Below, piece after piece: positions 38,479-47,988 of a stretch of DNA of 64,000 nt (the first letter of the stretch is position 1; each line of letters opens with the position of its first letter). Both the position numbers and the translations under genes were made by a program. The stretch covers positions 33,829 through 97,828 of the forward strand of contig NZ_QPQT01000017.1 in assembly GCF_003605125.1 (NCBI RefSeq), read 5' to 3'. Source of the DNA: Shewanella algidipiscicola (GTDB taxonomy: Bacteria > Pseudomonadota > Gammaproteobacteria > Enterobacterales > Shewanellaceae). Below the pieces are notes generated by a model. It made no database searches, was not told the origin of the DNA, and saw only the letters and a list, made by a program, of their open reading frames with translations.

Positions 38479-39693
38479 TTAATGATGTGCCCATTCAACC
38501 TGAGACAGGTCAACGCCATCTTTAAACATCTCCCACAATGGAGACATCTCCCTTAGGTGACCAATAGACTTGTTAATGGTCTCTATCGCGTGGTCAATCT
38601 CTTCTTCTGTGGTGAAACGACCAATTGAGAAACGGATTGAGCTGTGCGCCATTTCATCGTTTAGTCCTAACGCTCGAAGCACATAACTTGGCTCCAAGCT
38701 TGCTGATGTACAGGCAGAACCTGACGAAACAGCCAAATCTTTCAGTGCCATCATCAATGACTCACCTTCAACAAAGTTAAAGCTGACGTTAAAGATGCCG
38801 CAGTACCCTTGTTCTACATCACCGTTAATATAGGTTTCTTCGATATGTTTGATACCATTCCACAATCTGTCACGTAAGCGACGAATGCGTGCGGTATCGG
38901 CTTCCATATCCGTTTTAGCTACGGCAGCCGCTTCACCCATACCGACAATTTGATGTGTTGCTAAGGTACCACTACGCATACCACGCTCATGTCCACCACC
39001 ATGCATCATGGCTTCTAGACGGATACGGGGCTTACGACGGACATAAAGAACACCAATACCTTTGGGGCCGTACATTTTATGACCTGAAATCGCCATTAAA
39101 TCGACTTTGGTTTTCTGTAAATCGATAGGCAATTTACCCGCGCTCTGCGCGGCATCAACGTGGAAAATCACCTTCTTTGCCCGGCACAGTTCGCCAATAG
39201 CGTCGATATCATGGATGACACCAAGTTCGTTATTGACGTGCATTAGACTGAGCAAAATAGTGTCTTCACGCATCGCTGCTTCAATTTTTTCAAGCGGGAT
39301 TATACCGTTAGCGCCAGGCTCTAGGTAAGTCACTTCATACCCTTCACGCTCTAGCTGACGACAGGTATCGAGTACCGCTTTATGTTCAGTCTTACTGGTG
39401 ATGATGTGCTTACCCTTTTTATGGTAAAAATGGGCTACACCTTTGATGGCTAAGTTGTCAGATTCTGTCGCGCCAGAGGTAAACACTATCTCACGCGGAT
39501 CGGCATTAATTAACTCAGCAATCTGGTTACGAGCAATATCAACCGCTTCTTCGGCTTGCCAGCCATAGCGATGCGAACGTGATGCTGGGTTGCCAAAAAT
39601 GCCATCCATCGTCAGGCATTGCATCATTTTTTCTGCAACACGAGGATCGACTGGCGTTGTTGCAGCATAATCTAAATAGATAGGAAGCTTCAT
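38479..39693 (-). CDS. iscS: Cysteine desulfurase IscS
   Basis: 404 residues. This PLP enzyme releases sulfur from cysteine as a persulfide for IscU, tRNA thiolation and other uses. The PLP lysine is Lys206 ([10 protein letters not shown]), and the persulfide loop is [17 protein letters not shown] with Cys near 328. Group I features are clear and the C-terminus ends in EWAHH as in E. coli. It is the second gene of the isc operon. Confidence 0.96.
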   Translation of the reverse strand: MKLPIYLDYAATTPVDPRVAEKMMQCLTMDGIFGNPASRSHRYGWQAEEAVDIARNQIAELINADPREIVFTSGATESDNLAIKGVAHFYHKKGKHIITSKTEHKAVLDTCRQLEREGYEVTYLEPGANGIIPLEKIEAAMREDTILLSLMHVNNELGVIHDIDAIGELCRAKKVIFHVDAAQSAGKLPIDLQKTKVDLMAISGHKMYGPKGIGVLYVRRKPRIRLEAMMHGGGHERGMRSGTLATHQIVGMGEAAAVAKTDMEADTARIRRLRDRLWNGIKHIEETYINGDVEQGYCGIFNVSFNFVEGESLMMALKDLAVSSGSACTSASLEPSYVLRALGLNDEMAHSSIRFSIGRFTTEEEIDHAIETINKSIGHLREMSPLWEMFKDGVDLSQVEWAHH

Positions 39694-39774
39694 CTCACAC
39701 TCCGTACTTAGCGGGCCAAAACAGACCGCTTACCACGTACAAAAAATAAATATTAGTCAAATAACAAAGTTAAC

Positions 39775-40236
39775 TTAAGCAGTTACTCTTTGTTCCTGTT
39801 GTATTTTGTCCTGTTTAATTGAGATAAATTGAACATCTCGCTTGTTCATCAATCCGGCAAGACTAATGCCATTTAAAAAATCTGAAATCTGTTTGCTTAA
39901 ATCACCCCAAAGTGAATGGGTTAGACAGCGAGTTCCACTTTGGCAATTTCCCAAACCTTGGCAACGGGTGGCATCAACAGATTCATCCACAGCTCTGACG
40001 ACCATACCGACCGATATTTCACCGGCGTCAAATCCCAAACGATAACCACCGCCAGGGCCTCTTACGCTCGAGACTAATCCATGTTTACGTAATTTAGCGA
40101 AGAGTTGCTCAAGATAGGATAGGGAAATTCCCTGACGTTCGGAGATGTCAGCTAACGGCACTGGGCCAGATGTAGAATGCATAGCAACGTCTAACATTGC
40201 CGTTACTGCATAGCGCCCTTTTGAAGTAAGTTTCAT
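39775..40236 (-). CDS. iscR: Fe-S dependent transcription regulator IscR
   Basis: 153 residues, Rrf2 family. It has a winged helix at the N-terminus ([35 protein letters not shown]) and cluster ligands Cys92, Cys98 and Cys104 in [14 protein letters not shown]. The holo-form represses the isc operon. ATG 40236 is used, since MKLTSKG is the conserved start; a GTG three codons earlier is less likely. Two IscR-type sites precede it. Confidence 0.95.
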   Translation of the reverse strand: MKLTSKGRYAVTAMLDVAMHSTSGPVPLADISERQGISLSYLEQLFAKLRKHGLVSSVRGPGGGYRLGFDAGEISVGMVVRAVDESVDATRCQGLGNCQSGTRCLTHSLWGDLSKQISDFLNGISLAGLMNKRDVQFISIKQDKIQQEQRVTA

Positions 40237-40276
40237 AGCTACCACTGCTCTCTAAAATGCTTAGGTCAATTCAACC

Positions 40277-40326
40277 ATACTTGAGTAATTTAGTCAAGTA
40301 TAAAACCTAGCAATTTAGTCAGGTAT
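40277..40326 (-). promoter_or_regulatory. Two abutting type 1 IscR sites
   Basis: Minus-strand site at 40277-40301 reads ATACTTGACT then AAATT then ACTCAAGTAT, close to a full palindrome of the IscR type 1 consensus. A second 25-base site at 40302-40326 begins ATACCTGACTAAATT and has a weaker right half. The sites touch end to end, 41 bases before the iscR start, and provide feedback control. Confidence 0.82.
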
Positions 40327-40431
40327 TAAAGATGATAACGAAACAGATAAAATACCCTGATTCATTAGTGGGGTATTTAACCTGTTTCGCTTGCAAGATT
40401 CAATGTCACGAGGCAATTAATCTGATTTTTC

Positions 40432-41253
40432 TTAAATTATGGGATCAAACTCATCAATCGCATGTTGGCGCTTTTCCGCAGCAGCTTGTTCTACATCACT
40501 AAACTCATCAACATCGAGTTCAGGCAGGCGCTCGGTGCAGACACTGCCTCCCATACTTTGCACGGCTTGGCACACCTCTTGTACTTTAGAGTCCATTAGG
40601 TGCATATGATCGAGCATCTGGCCGATAGCATTGGCAACTGGGTCTGGGTTATCAGGTGACACTGCATAAGCATCAAAGCCATACTTTTTGGCCATTTCGG
40701 TGCGGCGCTGGGCATGTTCTTTAGACTTTTCCGTCGGTTTAGCCACGACTCTTGCAGGGATCCCCACCACAGTCGTGTCTTTAGCCACTTCTTTGACCAC
40801 CACAGAATTTGACCCCACGCGAGCACCATCGTGCATAGTGATAGGTCCCAGAATCTTGGCACCGGCACCAATCACCACATTGTCGCCCAAGGTCGGGTGA
40901 CGCTTACCCGCTTGCCATGTTGTGCCCCCTAAGGTCACACCATGATAAAGGGTACAATCATTACCAATTTCAGCCGTTTCCCCTATCACAACGCCCATAC
41001 CATGATCGATAAAAAACCGATCTCCTATGGTCGCGCCGGGATGGATCTCGACACCAGTTAACCAGCGAGAAAAAGTCGATATCGCTCGAGCCGTTAGGCG
41101 CCATTTGCGTTTCCATAATTTATGACTCAGGCGATGTATCCAAATTGCTTGCATACCTGGGTAGTTCATCAATATCTCTAAGGTGCTATTTGCCGCAGGG
41201 TCTCTGTGATAAATAGACTCGATATCATCTTTAATTCTGGATATGACGCCCAT
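40432..41253 (-). CDS. cysE: Serine O-acetyltransferase, short N-terminal type
   Basis: 273 residues. It acetylates serine, the first step of cysteine synthesis. The left-handed beta-helix carries [27 protein letters not shown] and the C-terminal GIPARVV. The helical N-terminus is shorter than in E. coli CysE, as in the CysE linked to isc clusters of Azotobacter and relatives. An unusual acidic tail of about 80 residues follows the hexapeptide domain. It starts four bases after trmJ, upstream of isc, matching the need for cysteine sulfur. Confidence 0.9.
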   Translation of the reverse strand: MGVISRIKDDIESIYHRDPAANSTLEILMNYPGMQAIWIHRLSHKLWKRKWRLTARAISTFSRWLTGVEIHPGATIGDRFFIDHGMGVVIGETAEIGNDCTLYHGVTLGGTTWQAGKRHPTLGDNVVIGAGAKILGPITMHDGARVGSNSVVVKEVAKDTTVVGIPARVVAKPTEKSKEHAQRRTEMAKKYGFDAYAVSPDNPDPVANAIGQMLDHMHLMDSKVQEVCQAVQSMGGSVCTERLPELDVDEFSDVEQAAAEKRQHAIDEFDPII

Positions 41254-41257
41254 GGAC

Positions 41258-42025
41258 TTAATCTTCCTTTTTAACTGCTGGGTCGTATTGCGCTTGTTGC
41301 GCGTTATCGGCCAAGGTCACTTTTTTATCAACAGAGGTTAAAATACCACGCAAGATATTCATCTCTTGGCTTTCAATTCTGGCACGACTAAACAGACGAC
41401 GCAGTTTAGTCATCACCTGCCCTGGGTGCTGTTTAACAATAAAGCCTGTCGACAATAGGGTGTTTTCTAAATGATTAAAAAAGTTCTCTTGCTCTTTTGC
41501 TAAAGGGTATTCAACGGTTTCAACCACCTCAGGCGACTGATTAAGGAAAGCAACACGCGCTTCATAACAGATGATTTGCACCGCTTGCGCTAAGTTCAGT
41601 GAGGTGTATTCAGGATTGGCCGGAATCGCCACATGATAGTTACACTTTTGTAGCTCTTCGTTAGAGAGACCATTATTTTCACGACCAAATACAATAGCCA
41701 CTGGCCCATTAACTGCCGAGGCCACCAGCTTTTCTCCAGCCTGACGCGGATCAAGCATTGGCCAATCAAGGGTGCGACTACGGGCACTTGTCGCAATGAC
41801 TAAGCTGCAATCTGCAATCGCATCGGCAAGCGAATCTACCGTCACCGCATGCTTTAAGATATCTGATGCCCCAGCTGCCAGAGCAACAGAGTGGCCATCT
41901 GGCGCCACTTTAGGTTCGGCTAAATACAGGGTCGATAATCCCATGGTCTTCATCGCACGAGCGGTAGAGCCAATATTACCAGGATGGGAGGTTCCTACGA
42001 GAACTACACGAATATTGCTAAGCAT
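41258..42025 (-). CDS. trmJ: tRNA (cytidine/uridine-32-2'-O)-methyltransferase
   Basis: 255 residues. This SPOUT-family enzyme 2'-O-methylates position 32 of tRNA. The N-terminal [20 protein letters not shown] and the knot motifs [15 protein letters not shown] and [18 protein letters not shown] bind AdoMet. The C-terminal helical extension ([22 protein letters not shown]) is the TrmJ-type domain. It forms a pair with cysE and is divergent from suhB. Confidence 0.93.
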   Translation of the reverse strand: MLSNIRVVLVGTSHPGNIGSTARAMKTMGLSTLYLAEPKVAPDGHSVALAAGASDILKHAVTVDSLADAIADCSLVIATSARSRTLDWPMLDPRQAGEKLVASAVNGPVAIVFGRENNGLSNEELQKCNYHVAIPANPEYTSLNLAQAVQIICYEARVAFLNQSPEVVETVEYPLAKEQENFFNHLENTLLSTGFIVKQHPGQVMTKLRRLFSRARIESQEMNILRGILTSVDKKVTLADNAQQAQYDPAVKKED

Positions 42026-42106
42026 GAAACTTTTAATTTCTATCTATAGAACAGTACCCTTGATGGTATCACAGCGAAGTCAGATCCCTTATATAAAAAT
42101 CTCTAT

Positions 42107-42134
42107 TTGATATAACCGTAAAATCTCGTATAAT
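42107..42134 (+). promoter_or_regulatory. suhB promoter
   Basis: TTGATA at 42107-42112 and TATAAT at 42129-42134 with 16 bases between, 46 bases before the suhB ATG. A close sigma-70 match. Confidence 0.75.
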
Positions 42135-42180
42135 GTGCGCCGATTATTTATATCTGTTCTTTAACATCCAGGGGATTGTA

Positions 42181-42984
42181 ATGCATCCGATGCAGACTAT
42201 TGCTGTGCGCGCCGCTCGCGCTGCCGGCCAAACGATTATGCGCGCCTACACCGAACTTGACCGTGTAGAAATTAGCGCAAAAGGTATCAATGACTACGTA
42301 ACAAACGTGGATAAAGAAGCAGAAGCAGCAATTACATATCAAATTCGCAAGTCATACCCAGACCACACTATCGTTGCCGAAGAAGGTGGCGAAAACAAGG
42401 GCGACAATAAAGACTATATGTGGATTGTTGATCCCTTGGATGGCACCAACAACTTTGTTAGGGGCATTCCTCATTTCTCGGTATCCATTGCCGTACAATA
42501 CAAAGGCAAAACCGAAGTCGCTGTCGTTTACGATCCTGTTCGTGACGAGCTATTTACCGCTGTGCGTGGTAAAGGCGCAAAATTAAACGATTTTCGTTTG
42601 CGCGTAAGTAAAACTAACGACTTGAATGAAACAATTATTGCTACAGGTTTCCCGTTCAAAGCCAAACAACATTCTGAAACTTACATGAAGCTATTTGCTG
42701 AAACTTTCAGCATGTGTGCCGATTTGCGTCGTGCTGGCTCAGCGGCTCTCGATTTAGCCTATGTGGCTGCTGGCCGTATGGATGCGTTTTTTGAAATAGG
42801 TCTTAAACCATGGGATATCGCTGCTGGTGACCTTATCGTGCGCGAAGCCGGTGGTACCGTTACCGACTTTACTGGTAACCATGGGTATATGAGTTCAGGT
42901 AACATCATTGCCGGCACGCCTAAGGCGACTGGATTATTGGTTAAAAGTTTTCGTCCATTACTCAGTGAAGCACTGAAGCGTTGA
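42181..42984 (+). CDS. suhB: Inositol-1-monophosphatase family protein SuhB
   Basis: 267 residues. It is a Mg-dependent inositol phosphatase, and in E. coli it also joins the rRNA antitermination complex. Metal motifs are VAEEGGE, WIVDPLDGTNNFVRG and PWDIAAGDLIVREAGG. ATG 42181 has AGGGGA upstream and matches MHPMQ/MLNIA-like starts; an ATG 48 bases earlier lies in the -10 region and is rejected. A strong terminator follows. Confidence 0.94.
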   Translation: MHPMQTIAVRAARAAGQTIMRAYTELDRVEISAKGINDYVTNVDKEAEAAITYQIRKSYPDHTIVAEEGGENKGDNKDYMWIVDPLDGTNNFVRGIPHFSVSIAVQYKGKTEVAVVYDPVRDELFTAVRGKGAKLNDFRLRVSKTNDLNETIIATGFPFKAKQHSETYMKLFAETFSMCADLRRAGSAALDLAYVAAGRMDAFFEIGLKPWDIAAGDLIVREAGGTVTDFTGNHGYMSSGNIIAGTPKATGLLVKSFRPLLSEALKR

Positions 42985-43426
42985 TCCTAAGGTCCCTTTA
43001 CCTCGATAACGTGCGATAACGTAACAATTTAAAACCGCTCTTGATGAGCGGTTTTTTATATTTGTCCTTGTTCCCCTTCATGCTCTAATCTGCGAATGGC
43101 AATCCATCAATACCGCTGATTAACGCTATTACTCATATTCTTGAAGTATTACGAACATTACTGATAATTTGTATTGCACCGAAAATAGTAAGCCTTTACC
43201 GTTCAACCATATCCAAGACTGAAGCTACACGTCACTATTTTCAAAGCTAGTGTTCAAAGTTAAGCACTATTGAATCCCTTACCCGACAGACTCAACATAA
43301 CATTGAGATTCAATCACACCTTATCTGGGACATTAATGCATCACTTTGTGAATAAAATCACAAACATCTGCTAGCGCAATACGTAATTGTTGATACCATC
43401 TATAAAAACACTAATGAGAGTTGTTT
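42985..43426. other. Intergenic region suhB / psiE with terminator
   Basis: 442 bases. The suhB terminator is at 43031-43057 (AAAACCGCTC, loop TTGAT, GAGCGGTTTT, T-run). An inverted repeat ATTGAATC (43269-43276) with GATTCAAT (43307-43314), plus an inner CTCAA/TTGAG stem, lies about 110 bases before psiE. No clear Pho box was found. Otherwise it is empty. Confidence 0.6.
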
Positions 43427-43831
43427 ATGGGAAAGCTTTATATTCGCTATGGTTCAAAAAGCATCAAGGCTGTTGAGTACTTCGTCTTAATCATTATCGC
43501 CATTGCCACTATGGTGGCGATTGGACAAGAGGTCGTACACATCATAATCATGCGCAAAGTGGCGCTAGAAGATCTATTACTGCTGTTTATCTATCTCGAA
43601 GTATTAGCCATGGTGGCTAATTATGCTGAGTCAGGAAAACTGCCAGTACGAATGCCACTGTATATCGCCATTGTTGCACTCGCTCGATATCTGATTTTAG
43701 ATATGAAGAGCATGGACGACTGGCGTATTTTTGCGATTGCCGTTTCAACATTAGTCCTCGCCGGCACTGTGATCGTCATTCGTTGGGGTCAACTTAAATT
43801 GCCCTATCCTCGTAATAGCGATGACTTATAA
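43427..43831 (+). CDS. psiE: Phosphate-starvation-inducible PsiE family protein
   Basis: 134 residues and four TM segments. KAVEYFVLIIIAIATMVAIGQEV, LEDLLLLFIYLEVLAMV and RMPLYIAIVALARYLILD are family features. Its function is unknown; in E. coli it is induced by phosphate limitation. ATG 43427 is used with GAGAG upstream; a TTG two codons earlier is also open. A terminator (stem AACGGCGCT/AGCGCCGTT, 43852-43879) follows. Confidence 0.87.
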   Translation: MGKLYIRYGSKSIKAVEYFVLIIIAIATMVAIGQEVVHIIIMRKVALEDLLLLFIYLEVLAMVANYAESGKLPVRMPLYIAIVALARYLILDMKSMDDWRIFAIAVSTLVLAGTVIVIRWGQLKLPYPRNSDDL

Positions 43832-43851
43832 TTACTTGCTTATCAAACCAT

Positions 43852-43879
43852 AACGGCGCTTTTTCAGCGCCGTTTGTTT
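43852..43879 (+). terminator. psiE terminator
   Basis: Stem AACGGCGCT with AGCGCCGTT, loop TTTTC, then TGTTT. Confidence 0.85.
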
Positions 43880-43950
43880 CACTATGGCTTCCCACCCAAA
43901 TTGTGCTAGCTTTAACCCATTGGACTATCTCAACCTAGCAAGGAATATCA

Positions 43951-44250
43951 ATGAACCTACAGCAAGAGCTTGATGAACGTCGTCAATCATTACGGGTAGA
44001 CATGGAGTCGGAGCGAATTAAGATTGCTTGGACAGATGCCAGTGGCGAGACTAAATATGCTGATGCCTTGTGTGCCGACCTTTCTCGCCGGGGCATTCTC
44101 ATCGAATATCACCTACCTTTTACCTTAGGCGAATTACTCGATATCACCTTCAACCACAATACCGACAAACAAAATACAATTAAGGCTCAAGTGTGCCGCT
44201 GCCAACAACAAAATAGCGAAAACTATCGCACCGCGTTGCAGATTATTTAG
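43951..44250 (+). CDS. Small PilZ domain protein
   Basis: 99 residues, all of it a PilZ domain. The c-di-GMP signature is present: RRQSLR at 10-15 (RxxxR, Arg11 and Arg15) and DLSRRG at 43-48 (D/NxSxxG). It probably changes shape on binding c-di-GMP and affects a partner protein. AAGGA precedes the ATG. The ParA-like gene starts 82 bases downstream on the same strand with no terminator between, so the three genes may be one operon. Confidence 0.78.
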   Translation: MNLQQELDERRQSLRVDMESERIKIAWTDASGETKYADALCADLSRRGILIEYHLPFTLGELLDITFNHNTDKQNTIKAQVCRCQQQNSENYRTALQII

Positions 44251-44332
44251 TCATTTCAGTGAGCTAATCTATACTAAAAAACACTTATGTAATGCTAAGT
44301 AATCCAACGCTCGACTTGATGGAGAGACACAC

Positions 44333-45001
44333 ATGATTTTGCTTGTAGGCGGTGAAAAAGGAGGCGCTGGAAAAAGCTGTATGGCGCAAAATATTGCTGT
44401 TCATATCACTCAAAAACATAACGCGAATGTGTTAATGGTAGATTGTGACCCACAGCGCACCACTTCAGATTGGATCCAAGCTCGTAATGAAGATCCCAAC
44501 CTCCCAACCATCAACTGCATTCAGCTATACGGTAAAATCCGTAACGATTTACTCGGGCTCGATCAACGCTTTGATTATGTGATTGTTGATTGTGGCGGCC
44601 AAGACAACCTCGCCATGCGTGCTGCCATGTCGGTAGCCACCTATGTGCTATTACCACTGCGGCCTAAACGCCGCGATCTCAAAACCCTACCCCACATGGA
44701 AGATATGCTCAGTACCTGTAAGATGGTCAATCCCAAAATGGTCGCTGCAGTAGTTATAACTCAATGTCCATCATTGCCTAATCAGTATAAGCGCATCTTA
44801 GAAGCCAAAGAGGTGGTCGAATCCTTTGGGCTAAGGGCATTAAATGCAGTCACTTTCAGCCGCAATATCTATGACGATAGCGAAGAGCAAGGCTCATCGG
44901 TACTTGAAATTGAGCCCGACGGTAAAGCCGCCATCGAAATACGTGCTATTTGCGATGAACTACTCGCCATACCACCTGAAAATTCTTATGAGCTTAACTG
45001 A
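44333..45001 (+). CDS. ParA-family ATPase, orphan chromosomal
   Basis: 222 residues. The deviant Walker A is GGEKGGAGKS with the signature Lys (about 9-16), Walker A' is LMVDCDPQRTTSDW, and Walker B is VIVDCGGQD. No N-terminal DNA-binding extension is present, so it is the short plasmid/Ib-like type rather than the chromosomal Soj of the ParAB origin system. GGAGAG precedes the ATG. The stop overlaps the next gene by 14 bases. It may segregate or position something other than the chromosome. Confidence 0.88.
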   Translation: MILLVGGEKGGAGKSCMAQNIAVHITQKHNANVLMVDCDPQRTTSDWIQARNEDPNLPTINCIQLYGKIRNDLLGLDQRFDYVIVDCGGQDNLAMRAAMSVATYVLLPLRPKRRDLKTLPHMEDMLSTCKMVNPKMVAAVVITQCPSLPNQYKRILEAKEVVESFGLRALNAVTFSRNIYDDSEEQGSSVLEIEPDGKAAIEIRAICDELLAIPPENSYELN

Positions 45002-45332
45002 TCTTAAGCGGCGTAAGCCTAAGCCGCGCAAGGAACTCTCGCTCGAAGAGTTTATCGAAGATGCCAATAACTATGCATTTGGCCAACCCAGCCTATCTCA
45101 ACGCACGAAGAAGAAACACAAAGCCAAGCAAACGGTTAGCCTTAAAAAGCAATCTAGTAAAATTTTTCGCCACGCCACCTTCACCCTTACCGAAAACAGT
45201 ATCGCACAGCTCAATCAACTGGCCAGTGACGCAAAAATTGCCAAGTCCCGACTTATCCGGTTGATGATAAAAGATTTTGCCGACAAGTCACCACAAGCCA
45301 TACAACAACTTATTGATGAAAGCCAAGACTAA
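44988..45332 (+). CDS. Ribbon-helix-helix partner of the ParA-like ATPase
   Basis: 114 residues, strongly basic in the first half (LKRRKPKPRKELS, RTKKKHKAKQ). The C-terminus shows a ribbon-helix-helix pattern about 64-112: ATFTLTENSIAQLNQLASDAKIAKSR with a following helix RLIRLMIKDFAD. By analogy with ParA/ParG-type plasmid modules it would bind DNA and the ATPase through its basic tail. ATG 44988 overlaps the ParA end; a longer frame to 44844 lies inside the ParA gene and is rejected. Named family not recognised. Confidence 0.75.
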   Translation: MSLTDLKRRKPKPRKELSLEEFIEDANNYAFGQPSLSQRTKKKHKAKQTVSLKKQSSKIFRHATFTLTENSIAQLNQLASDAKIAKSRLIRLMIKDFADKSPQAIQQLIDESQD

Positions 45333-45395
45333 CTCGATAGACGTAAGTGATGTGGTAGGACAGCGTATACTGACGCCGCCCTATCGCTGCAATGG

Positions 45396-45638
45396 CTAAT
45401 GATGACAAATCTTATCGGCAGCGGTCTCAATCCCCATTGATGACTCAGTAAACTTACCTTTACGCTCTAAAAAAGCAATCAGTTGCTCAGCCGACATCTC
45501 TGTTGCCGAACACGTATGATATGTGGCCTGTTCACCAAAATGAGTCGCCATTAATTTAATAAGTTCTGTTTTCGATATAGCGCCGCCTAATGACAGCATG
45601 AGTTGCATCACTTGATGACCATGAATTGAGTCTGACAT
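45396..45638 (-). CDS. yecH: YecH family metal-binding protein
   Basis: 80 residues. It has SIHGHQVMQLML, YHTCSATEMSAEQLIAFLERKGKF and a C-terminal CHH. The conserved His and Cys suggest metal binding, but the role is unknown. The site GAGG lies directly upstream of the ATG. It is convergent with the RHH gene. Confidence 0.9.
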   Translation of the reverse strand: MSDSIHGHQVMQLMLSLGGAISKTELIKLMATHFGEQATYHTCSATEMSAEQLIAFLERKGKFTESSMGIETAADKICHH

Positions 45639-45823
45639 CTTAACCTCAAAAAAGATTTAATTAATACGCATGTTATAACTTATAATTGATAGTAAAACCA
45701 TGCGCTATAGCGCAAAGTGAACTGTTGTGCTCTCTTAAGAGCTAGTGCTATGCTCCTCAAGAGTCCCTTTCAAGCACTCTGCCAAAGGCTTGGCCCATGC
45801 CATAATAGGAACACTTCTTTTTT

Positions 45824-46245
45824 ATGTCGCTCATTTTATGTCGCTCATTTTATGGCTAACTTAACAGATGTGTTTATTTCTGCACCTACAGGCTTACTTA
45901 GCAAGTTAACGGGCTTTAATATTAGCATCTTCTTAAGAATTATTGCTGTTCATGTCGGTAGGATTAACCATGGCGCTAATCGTGCCGAGCGCACATTCAC
46001 TATTACTTGGCTTTGCAGCAAGCGATTTTTCAACTTTAATGCCAATGATATGCCACTGTTGCCTGTCCTGTGGATGAGCACAGTGGTATTAAGCTTCCAG
46101 CTCAACTCGACGTCCTTAGACGCTGGCCTAGCGATGACGCTATCAACGATTACCGGTGTGGTGTCAACTCTAGTTATCACCGCACTTATCATGTTGAAAA
46201 AAGTAAATTTAAGGATGAAGATGGAACGTCTATGGCTGAAACTAC
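45824..46245 (+). pseudogene. Decayed membrane protein, possibly AEC-family permease
   Basis: The open frame here runs through the following terminator, which a real gene would not. The only protein-like part is near the end (TVVLSFQLNSTSLDAGLAMTLS and STLVITALIML), resembling the last TM segments of auxin-efflux-carrier permeases. Upstream, another frame reads ALIVPSAHSLLLGFAASDFS, hinting at a frameshift near 46045. A 14-base tandem duplication (45824-45851, ATGTCGCTCATTTT twice) sits at the presumed start. Family assignment is tentative. Confidence 0.4.
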
Positions 46246-46277
46246 CTAATCATGGACCAGTCACCTTGCAAAACGGT

Positions 46278-46306
46278 AAAAAGCCAGTCTTGAGACTGGC
46301 TTTTTT
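46278..46306 (-). terminator. yaeQ bidirectional terminator
   Basis: Stem AAAAAGCCAGTCT with AGACTGGCTTTTT and loop TG. It lies just past the yaeQ stop (minus) and also ends the decayed plus-strand gene. Confidence 0.88.
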
Positions 46307-46329
46307 AGCTCTCAACATATAAGTAAGTA

Positions 46330-46869
46330 CTACTCTTTTAGCACCTCGGGAACGATCTGCACACTGCCAAGATCATTAGACATCCAAATTTCGCCTTCGC
46401 TAATGTTAAATTGCACTATCATGCTGCGACTTACCAGCTCCCCCATGGCTTTTACCGCTTCTTCGGGGATATTCCACACTTTCAAATTCTGATAACGTGC
46501 AAACGCTTGTTGATTTTGTTGCCACCATATCGGTACGCTGCGTCCACCGTAAGCAAATAACTGCACCTGTTTTGAACGGCCACAGGCTTTTCGAACCCAT
46601 TTTTCATCACTTTGACCAAACTCAACCCAGAGTTCTATTTCGTCGCTTAATGATTTTTGCCATAACTCTGGCTCATCTTCAACACATAAACCTTTGCTAA
46701 ACTGCAAGCTATCGCTGGCATTAAGGGCAAATGCCAGTAGGCGCAACATCATGCGAGCATCGGTTTCTGATGGATGCTGTGCGAGGGTAAGGTTATGATC
46801 ATGGTAATATCCACGATCCATATCGGCTATCTGTAGGTGGGCTTTGTAAACCGTTGCTTTAGGGGCCAT
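46330..46869 (-). CDS. yaeQ: YaeQ family protein
   Basis: 179 residues. PKATVYKAHLQIADMDR, LTLAQHPSETDARMMLRLLAFAL, GLCVEDEPELW and PIWWQQNQQ are signatures. The fold resembles PD-(D/E)XK nucleases; the E. coli protein has no settled function. ATG 46869 gives the MAPKATVYK start matching the family; an in-frame TTG three codons earlier is less likely. No clear ribosome site is visible. Confidence 0.9.
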   Translation of the reverse strand: MAPKATVYKAHLQIADMDRGYYHDHNLTLAQHPSETDARMMLRLLAFALNASDSLQFSKGLCVEDEPELWQKSLSDEIELWVEFGQSDEKWVRKACGRSKQVQLFAYGGRSVPIWWQQNQQAFARYQNLKVWNIPEEAVKAMGELVSRSMIVQFNISEGEIWMSNDLGSVQIVPEVLKE

Positions 46870-46958
46870 ATTAATCAAAATTGTGAATGATATGGCTAGT
46901 TTACCTTAATTACGCCAAGCAACACACAGTCGGTACTGTGGAAATGCGTACAATTGCG

Positions 46959-47870
46959 CTATAGCGACCCACCGCGTAACCACTTCGCCATGGGAAAATG
47001 AGCCACCAGCCTTGAAATCGTCGCCACCTGCGCATACAGCAACACTCGCTCACCTTTTGCATACTGGGCATTGATAACGCTCAGAGAAGGTATACTCGCT
47101 CGCGACGCATCACGGCGGACTAATTCAACTAAATCGCTAGGCAGCGCAATATCGCTACAAAGTGTGTCTATTCGCTGTAATAAGGGCATGGCTGCAATCG
47201 GTAGCAGCTCAACTTTGGTTTGATCGTCAATCAATAAAATCTCCCCCTCACTCGATAGCTGCCTAAACGCATTTTCATAGCGCCTAGGCGTATCAGCATC
47301 AAACTTATCGCCGTTACTAATAAAAAACTGCTCCCAAAATAGCTTACGCAGCCTAAAGTCAGGCAAACGTTGCTGCACCTCGACTCGCCTCTCGGCAATA
47401 AAATCAAACAGTTCACTGAGTGAATTAGGCAACCAATTTTCTAAACGTGAACGTAGCTCGCGCGCAAATACTGGGGCAGCACCCGCTGTGCTTATGGCCA
47501 CCTGAAGGCGACCTCTGTCAACAATCGATGGCGTAATAAAACGGCACAAATCAGGTGAATCAACCACATTGACCCAGATCCCCTGCGCGGTCGCGTGTCG
47601 TGCCATATCACGGTTAAATATATCATCGCCCGTCGCTAGGTATACAAGATCGACATTTGCGATGTCATCAATGTTGGCCGCTCGCTGGTGCAGCCTGATC
47701 CGACCTTGTCTGGCATAAGAGCGCACCTCATCACAAATGTCGGGGGCAATCACCTCAATTTCGGCCAAGGTTCGACTCAGCAGATCCAATTTGCGACTGG
47801 CCACTTCACCGGCACCAATAATTAAAACCCGTAGGGATTGAGTATCAACAAATAGAGGAAAATACTGCAT
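46959..47870 (-). CDS. Precorrin-2 dehydrogenase / sirohydrochlorin ferrochelatase
   Basis: 303 residues, matching the N-terminal CysG/Met8p half without the methyltransferase half. It oxidises precorrin-2 and inserts iron to make siroheme for sulfite and nitrite reductases. MQYFPLFVDTQSLRVLIIGAGEVASRKLDLL binds NAD, and STAGAAPVFARELRSRLE is the conserved catalytic region. A C-terminal extension of about 90 residues is longer than Met8p. The uroporphyrinogen methyltransferase must lie elsewhere. Confidence 0.88.
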   Translation of the reverse strand: MQYFPLFVDTQSLRVLIIGAGEVASRKLDLLSRTLAEIEVIAPDICDEVRSYARQGRIRLHQRAANIDDIANVDLVYLATGDDIFNRDMARHATAQGIWVNVVDSPDLCRFITPSIVDRGRLQVAISTAGAAPVFARELRSRLENWLPNSLSELFDFIAERRVEVQQRLPDFRLRKLFWEQFFISNGDKFDADTPRRYENAFRQLSSEGEILLIDDQTKVELLPIAAMPLLQRIDTLCSDIALPSDLVELVRRDASRASIPSLSVINAQYAKGERVLLYAQVATISRLVAHFPMAKWLRGGSL

Positions 47871-47872
47871 AA

Positions 47873-47988
47873 GGAGGCGCTCTCTTTAGCTAAAGCCGAG
47901 GACAAAATAGTAAGCAAATAATAGCATTAGCACACAAACAAGGCGACTGGCACGGTAGACTCACATCCACTAAAGCTGAGTCTTTTTT
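47873..47988 (+). ncRNA. Possible small RNA ending in an orphan plus-strand terminator
   Basis: AGACTCA, 13-base loop, TGAGTCT, then six T (47958-47988) is an intrinsic terminator on the plus strand, yet no plus-strand gene precedes it. A weak promoter pair (TTGAGT 47838-47843, 17 bases, AATACT 47861-47866) could start an RNA of about 115 bases opposite the siroheme gene leader. Tentative. Confidence 0.25.
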
